From Myxococcaceae bacterium (GTDB lineage: Bacteria; Myxococcota; Myxococcia; Myxococcales; Myxococcaceae): a stretch of DNA of 36,714 bases. Every line of letters begins with the position of its first letter. Within the stretch, counting starts at the first letter, position 1. Below the pieces are notes generated by a model. That model was not told the DNA's origin, ran no database searches, and saw only the letters and a list, made by a program, of their open reading frames with translations. Made by a program: the position numbers and the translations under genes. Below, piece by piece: positions 32,425 to 36,714 of the stretch. The stretch lies in the NCBI GenBank assembly GCA_019694575.1, contig JAIBBR010000042.1, positions 1 through 36,714 on the forward strand, in the 5' to 3' direction.

Positions 32425-33134
32425 CGCGCGTTCCTCAAGTCGGCAGTACCCAACGTGGGCTGCGCCGCCCGGGGCACCGAGAGATAGGCAATGGCTCCGG
32501 CGCTGGCGGCCACCACGGTGACGCCGGTCCAGAACCACCAGGTTTTGAAAATCGACGCCTGTGAAGGTTCAGCGTGCACTTCTGGGTTGGCCACGTTCAA
32601 CGCGGGTGGCACGGGGGGCATGGGCTCTACGGTCGGACGGCGCAGCTGTACCTTCACGGCAGCGGCGTCTTCTTCGGGAACCACTTTCATTGCCTCGGCA
32701 TGCGCACGCGCGGCTGTCTCGTCTTGCTGTGCTTTCGCCAACAACACTTCATCGAGCAGCTGTTGGGCGACCTTGCGTCGGCCTGCGCTGATGCGCGACT
32801 CTTCTGCCAAGTACCGCGCGTAGTACTTCGCGCTTTCTTCGAAGTTCTCGAGCCTGCGGTGACACTGCGCGATGTTGAAGAGCAGGGCGGGGCGGGGGTC
32901 CAGTCGGTGCGCGGTTGCAAACGACACCGCCGCGTCACCGTACTGGCCCTTGTCGTAAAACTGCTGGCCTTTTTGGGCGTAGTCTTGCGCCAACCCCTGG
33001 GTGGGCGGGCGGGGGCCGGCGAAGGCTTGGGTGGGGCTCACCCACAACGCGGCGGTCAATACTGCACCTAGCGCGCGAATACGCGTAGAGCGCTCCCGCC
33101 CCCTGTCATTGGCCAAAGGCGTCGATGAGATCAT
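32421..33134 (-). CDS. TPR-like membrane protein of the kinase operon
   Basis: Encodes 237 residues from ATG 33134, behind AAGGAG, overlapping the kinase gene end by 29 bases. The N-terminal hydrophobic part (ALGAVLTAALWVSPTQAFA) looks like a signal peptide. Residues ~50-110 hold TPR-like helices (YAQKGQQFYDKGQYGDAAVSFATAHRL, LLFNIAQCHRRLENFEESAKYYARYL), followed by a charged coiled-coil-like segment and a Pro-rich linker. A membrane helix lies near the C-terminus (TWWFWTGVTVVAASAGAIAYL). Most of the chain should therefore be periplasmic. Such TPR proteins commonly accompany myxobacterial Ser/Thr kinases; a substrate or scaffold role is inference. Confidence 0.75.
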   Translation of the reverse strand: MISSTPLANDRGRERSTRIRALGAVLTAALWVSPTQAFAGPRPPTQGLAQDYAQKGQQFYDKGQYGDAAVSFATAHRLDPRPALLFNIAQCHRRLENFEESAKYYARYLAEESRISAGRRKVAQQLLDEVLLAKAQQDETAARAHAEAMKVVPEEDAAAVKVQLRRPTVEPMPPVPPALNVANPEVHAEPSQASIFKTWWFWTGVTVVAASAGAIAYLSVPRAAQPTLGTADLRNAR

Positions 33135-35343
33135 CGCGTTGCAGCTCCTTCTCGGCCGGTTTGGGTACCACGCGCGCCCGTGGCGGCCTGGCCTTCTCTT
33201 CAGCAACCGGCGCCGCTGCGACCCAGCCTCGCGGTAAAAGCGGCTCGTGAACGCGCACCATCAAGGCAGGCTCAGTGTCAGCGCCGGCGACGCTTTCATG
33301 CTTCTCGACAGGCGCCGCTTCACTCGGCAAAACGCTAGAGGGCAACGCCGCGGCTTGCGTCGCTGTTGCCGGCGTAACGACAAGGCGCTGTTGCCCAACC
33401 GTGTACCGCGGAGCCACCAACATCAGCCAACCTACCGCGGTCGCCAGTGCCGCTGCGGCTGCCGCGCTCGCGCCCATCGCCATGCGTATGGACACGCCGC
33501 GCTCGTGCGTCACCGGGCGGCCGGCATTGTATTCAAAACCGTCGTCGTCATAAGGCGCGAGCGCCAAACGCAGCGCGTTCATCGTCGCGTACCGGCGGTG
33601 TGGGTCTTTCTCGAGGCAACGCAGCACAATGCTTTTCAGCCCGGGAGGTATCGGCTCTCTCGTCGGCGTGTAATTGCCCAGCGGCGCGGGCAGCTCGGTC
33701 GAGATTTGCATCGCCAGCTGCATAAAAGCCTGCGCGTCGAAAGGAGGCTGCCCTGTCAGCAACTCATAAAGCACCACCCCCACCGAATAAATGTCTGAGC
33801 GCGAGTCGATTTCATGACCATTCGCCTGCTCGGGTGACATGTACGTCGGCGTGCCGATAATCACGCCCGCCAGTGTCTTTGACATCGGCTCGAGGCCGGG
33901 CAAGGGGAGCAATTTCGCCACTCCGAAATCGAGCACCTTGGCGAACACATCGCCCGAGCGGTGGGTGAGAAAAATATTGTCTGGTTTGATATCGCGGTGC
34001 ACCACGCCCACGTCATGCGCGGCCTGCAATGCCAGACATACCTGCCGCATGATGCGCACCCCACGACCCACCGAAACACCGCCTCCGCCGATCGCTTGGT
34101 GCAGCGTCTGACCGTCGAGTGCCTCCATCACGTAGTAGCTGCGGCGCGATTGGTCAGCCAGCGTCTCGTCGACAAAGTCATAAATATCGACGATGTGCTC
34201 GTGGTTGATGTGGTTGACGGCCTGTGCTTCGTGAAAGAAGCGCTCGACCAGCGTTTTCTGCTGCGACTGCTCTGGTTTGAGCAGCTTAATCGCCACGTGT
34301 CGGCCGAGCCGAACATGCCGCGCCAAAAACACCCGCGCCATGCCGCCGTCACCCAGCAACCGCAGCAACTCGTAGTTGCCAACCACGTCTCCTTCCATCG
34401 CTTGCCGTACCCACGGCGTGGCGTACGCGACGTGCTGCACATCGAGCGTGGGAGCAAGCACCGACGGCAATTCACCGAACTGCGCCAAAGCCTCGAGCAG
34501 CTCACCCGCATGGGCGAAGCGATCTTGCGGCCGCTTGGCGAGACAACGGTTGACGATCGGCACCAAGTGCCCTGCGCTCGCCGGCAGTTCAGGCACCGGC
34601 TCTTCGACATGCGCCTTGAGCACGTGGCCGAAATCAGCCCCGGTGAACGGAGCTTGGCCGCTCAAGGCCTCAAACAACATGACGCCCAGCGCATAAACGT
34701 CGGCGCGCGCGTCAGCGGCATGACCGGCGATGCATTCTGGGGCGCAGTATTCAGGGCGAGAAAGCAGAGTGCCGGCGGTGGTGTCGACCGTCTTACCGCC
34801 ACGAAAATAAGCCATGCCCAGGCCGAGCAACTTGGGGTTCTGCGCAATCAACCCGTGGTGCAAGAAGACGTTGCCGGGCCGCAAGTCGCGGTGAACCGTG
34901 CCTTGCTCGTGCAGGTAGCGCACGGCTTCACAGATTTTGCTGAAGAGCGGCACGGCCTGTTCAGGAAACAGTGGCCCGTGCAAGGCGAGTTGTTCATCGA
35001 GCGCCAAGCCTTCGAGTAGCTCGGTGGCTTGATACAGCCGCCCATTGGGTAAGCGGCCCGAACCTAAACCACGCACGATATGGTGGTGCGCAAGACGGTG
35101 CCGCAAAAGCGCCTCGTCCATGAAACGGCCAAGGGTCGTTGCCTCAGCAGCCGCTTCTTCGGTGAGCACTTTCCATACTTGGCGAACGCCTGAAGGAGAT
35201 TCTACCAACAGCACATCAGCGAGGGCTGAATGCCCCAGCGCGCGCACCACGGTGAACCCAAAGGCTCCGTCGATGCTGTGCTGCGACGAGAGGGTGTCGT
35301 TCCCCGTCGCGCCCAAAGAAACCTGTTGTTGGAGCAGTAACAT
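33106..35343 (-). CDS. Tandem pseudokinase-kinase, membrane-anchored Ser/Thr protein kinase
   Basis: Encodes 745 residues from ATG 35343, behind GGAGA. Two eukaryotic-like kinase domains follow each other. The first (~28-290) keeps the beta3 Lys (VWKVL, K58) and HRDLRPGN (151-158, with Lys replaced by Arg), but the glycine-rich loop is lost (ALGHSALADV) and DFG is GLG (174-176). It is probably a pseudokinase. The second (~323-595) is canonical: GDGGMARVF, VAIK (K353), HRDIKPDN (450 region), DFG (472-474), GTPTYMSPEQ and SDIYSVGVVLYELLTG. A membrane helix at ~620-645 and a ~100-residue Pro/Ala-rich outer tail follow. The kinase parts face the cytosol. It heads an operon with the TPR protein and the Cys-rich lipoprotein. 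Confidence 0.88.
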   Translation of the reverse strand: MLLLQQQVSLGATGNDTLSSQHSIDGAFGFTVVRALGHSALADVLLVESPSGVRQVWKVLTEEAAAEATTLGRFMDEALLRHRLAHHHIVRGLGSGRLPNGRLYQATELLEGLALDEQLALHGPLFPEQAVPLFSKICEAVRYLHEQGTVHRDLRPGNVFLHHGLIAQNPKLLGLGMAYFRGGKTVDTTAGTLLSRPEYCAPECIAGHAADARADVYALGVMLFEALSGQAPFTGADFGHVLKAHVEEPVPELPASAGHLVPIVNRCLAKRPQDRFAHAGELLEALAQFGELPSVLAPTLDVQHVAYATPWVRQAMEGDVVGNYELLRLLGDGGMARVFLARHVRLGRHVAIKLLKPEQSQQKTLVERFFHEAQAVNHINHEHIVDIYDFVDETLADQSRRSYYVMEALDGQTLHQAIGGGGVSVGRGVRIMRQVCLALQAAHDVGVVHRDIKPDNIFLTHRSGDVFAKVLDFGVAKLLPLPGLEPMSKTLAGVIIGTPTYMSPEQANGHEIDSRSDIYSVGVVLYELLTGQPPFDAQAFMQLAMQISTELPAPLGNYTPTREPIPPGLKSIVLRCLEKDPHRRYATMNALRLALAPYDDDGFEYNAGRPVTHERGVSIRMAMGASAAAAAALATAVGWLMLVAPRYTVGQQRLVVTPATATQAAALPSSVLPSEAAPVEKHESVAGADTEPALMVRVHEPLLPRGWVAAAPVAEEKARPPRARVVPKPAEKELQRDDLIDAFGQ

Positions 35344-35484
35344 GAAGAGTCTCCATCGCTGAAGACAGCTTCAGTCACTGTGCACGCCTCATGCCGCCAT
35401 GCGCCACTCGACGAGCGACGCGTGAAGCCGAGGCGAAATGTCAAAGTGAGGCAGCGTGGCAATCGCCGCGCTTTGCCCTACTTT

Positions 35485-35754
35485 TTACTTCTTCGCTTTG
35501 GCCGCGGCGGCATGAGCCAAGCGGGCCACGCGGCGCGAAGCGTTGCGCGCGTGCAGCACACCACGCGAAGCGGCCCGGTTCAATGCACCGGCAGCGTGTT
35601 GAATCGCGTCTTGGGCCTTCTTGGCGTCGCCTGAAGCAATCGCCTCACGGGCCTTCTTGACCGCGGTCTTCACGGCGCTGGTCACCGATTGGTTGCGGGC
35701 GCGGCGCTTGAGCGATTGACGGTAACGTTTTTCTGCAGAACGGGTGTTAGCCAA
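35485..35754 (-). CDS. rpsT: 30S ribosomal protein S20
   Basis: Encodes 89 residues of the short, Lys/Arg/Ala-rich helical S20: MANTRSAEKRYRQSLKRRAR, then SAVKTAVKKAREAI and AAGALNRAASRGVLHARNASRRVARL. The start codon is TTG at 35754 with AAGGAG eight bases before it; no ATG is available in a sensible place. A UUG start is also used by E. coli rpsT. S20 binds 16S rRNA early in 30S assembly. It lies 65 bases downstream of mazG on the same strand; no clear terminator follows. Confidence 0.95.
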   Translation of the reverse strand: MANTRSAEKRYRQSLKRRARNQSVTSAVKTAVKKAREAIASGDAKKAQDAIQHAAGALNRAASRGVLHARNASRRVARLAHAAAAKAKK

Positions 35755-35819
35755 AGTACTGCTCCTTGAAGGCGAAAGAACTGAAGGGCGAGGTAACTAC
35801 CTGCAGGGTACGACCGGGG

Positions 35820-36638
35820 TCAAGGCCCTTCCTTCTTGGCTTCTTGCCAGAGCATTTCAAGGAGCTCGCGTTTGGCTTCACCAAAGCCGATGCCGCGCTC
35901 TTCGAGCTTGCGTTCTACCTTGTGAAAACGCTCGGTAAAGCGGCGGTTGGCCTGCCGGGTGGCGTCTTCGGCAGGGGTCTTTAAGAAGCGCGCCAGGTTG
36001 GCCACGCTGAAGAGCACGTCTCCCAATTCATGCTCGATGTCGTCGCGGTGACCGCGGGCGATGGCCTCGTCGAGCTCTTGCAGCTCTTCGTCGAGCTTGG
36101 CGCGCACGCCTTTGATGTCGGGCCAGTCGAAGCCAATGCGCGAGGCCTTTTCAGCCAACCGCTCGGCGCGCTGCAGCGAAGGCGCGGCGGTGGGCACCCC
36201 GTCGAGCACCGAGCCCCGTTGGCCGGTTTTCTTCTGGCGCTCCTCGGCTTTGAGCTTGGCCCAATTTTGCAGCACCGCTTCAGAGCCTTCGATTTTTTGG
36301 CTGCCAAATACGTGGGGGTGGCGCCGTTCAATCTTGTCGGCAATGGCATTGCACACGTCGGCGAAGTTGAATTTTTGCTGTTCAGACGCGAGCTGCGCAT
36401 GAAAAGCAATTTGAAACAGCAAGTCGCCCAGCTCTTCGGCGAGAGGGTGCCATGGCCCGCCGTAGCTCACCTTGTCCATCTCATCGAGGACCTCGTAGGC
36501 CTCTTCAATGAGGTACGGCCGCAGTGAGCGCATGTCTTGCTCTTGGTCCCACGGACAGCCGTCTTTGGCTCGCAACCGGCGCATGATTTCAACGACGCGT
36601 TCTGCCGCTTCTCCGATGGTTCCCATGGGTGCGCGCAT
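35820..36638 (-). CDS. mazG: Nucleoside triphosphate pyrophosphohydrolase MazG
   Basis: Encodes 272 residues from ATG 36638; ATG 36626 is an alternative, and neither has a clear ribosome-binding site. Two MazG repeats are visible. The first has CPWDQEQDMRSLRPYLIEEAYEVLDEM and EELGDLLFQIAFHAQ, and the second KLDEELQELDEAI and HELGDVLFSVANLARFL, both with the EExxE and ExxD metal-binding motifs. RRHPHVFG and IGFDWPDIKGV are typical of the E. coli-type enzyme. It hydrolyses NTPs and dNTPs to monophosphates and pyrophosphate and can lower ppGpp-related responses in E. coli. A 21-bp motif shared with ribH lies 17 bases upstream. Confidence 0.94.
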   Translation of the reverse strand: MRAPMGTIGEAAERVVEIMRRLRAKDGCPWDQEQDMRSLRPYLIEEAYEVLDEMDKVSYGGPWHPLAEELGDLLFQIAFHAQLASEQQKFNFADVCNAIADKIERRHPHVFGSQKIEGSEAVLQNWAKLKAEERQKKTGQRGSVLDGVPTAAPSLQRAERLAEKASRIGFDWPDIKGVRAKLDEELQELDEAIARGHRDDIEHELGDVLFSVANLARFLKTPAEDATRQANRRFTERFHKVERKLEERGIGFGEAKRELLEMLWQEAKKEGP

Positions 36639-36655
36639 TAGCAGGAAACGGGCAG

Positions 36656-36676
36656 GGTGCCGGACTTTCCGTGTTT
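36656..36676 (-). promoter_or_regulatory. Leader motif copy 3 (upstream of mazG)
   Basis: Read on the minus strand, this 21-bp sequence is identical to the copy at 16991-17011 ahead of ribH. It ends 17 bases before the mazG ATG. Same orientation and similar spacing to the gene as the other copies. Beyond it, to the window edge at 36714, nothing else is recognisable. Confidence 0.55.
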
Positions 36677-36714
36677 TCGCTTTTGGCGGGTCGCGAAACC
36701 CGTGCCAAGCGCAC

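Noticed and set aside
35361-35378. CTGAAG/CTTCAG inverted repeat upstream of the kinase gene
   Set aside because: Six-base arms with a four-base spacer are common by chance and nothing else supports an operator here.
1-36714. tRNA genes, rRNA genes, CRISPR arrays or complete insertion sequences
   Set aside because: Reading both strands showed no cloverleaf-like sequence, rRNA blocks, regularly spaced repeats or transposase gene; short RNAs could still have been missed without a covariance search.

Overview
The window looks like a chromosomal segment of a myxobacterium (phylum Myxococcota). Pointers are a C-terminal MYXO-CTERM type sorting tail at the left edge, a DUF1592/DUF1552 gene pair, an AgmX/PglI-type lipoprotein, a tandem Ser/Thr kinase, Cys-rich lipoproteins and a chemotaxis operon containing a HEAT-repeat protein. 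Base composition is GC-rich, perhaps 60% by eye, which is lower than in well-known Myxococcus strains. No rRNA, tRNA or CRISPR array was seen.

Layout. 1-1257: the end of a fibronectin-III/MYXO-CTERM surface protein coupled to an outer-membrane beta-barrel protein. 1258-3803: an accessory island on the minus strand, with an AbiEi-like HTH antitoxin gene, a frameshifted AbiEii-like nucleotidyltransferase and degenerate sequence. 3804-4505: a fused MoaD-MoaE molybdopterin synthase. 4565-6589: a large Cys-rich lipoprotein. 6610-7939: remnants of a DUF1592-DUF1552 pair apparently fused by a deletion. 8047-11517: glpD, a small Cys protein, a two-gene YeeE/YedE sulfur transporter and a Nudix hydrolase. 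11592-14185: acetyl-CoA synthetase and a cyclic-nucleotide-binding protein.

14193-18428 is a riboflavin/nusB operon: ribE, ribBX (ribB with a degenerate ribA-like tail), ribH, nusB and a stand-alone M17-peptidase N-terminal domain. Between ribE and ribBX lies about 1 kb of inserted DNA: a ParE-like toxin/antitoxin pair and a palindromic MITE-like element, bracketed by a 56-bp direct repeat of the ribE end/ribBX start junction.

18468-26299 is a tightly packed chemotaxis-like operon (cheY-cheA-cheW-cheW-HEAT-cheR-cheB-cheY) with no receptor gene in the window. 26627-31455 holds asnS, a small lipoprotein gene, leuS and lptE, closed by a strong terminator. On the minus strand, 31504-35343 encodes a tandem pseudokinase-kinase, a TPR membrane protein and a Cys-rich lipoprotein with overlapping genes; rpsT and mazG end the window.

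The most unusual signals are a 21-bp sequence found identically just upstream of ribH and mazG and with two changes upstream of the Nudix gene; the duplicated junction and MITE inside the riboflavin operon; and the pseudokinase-kinase fusion.
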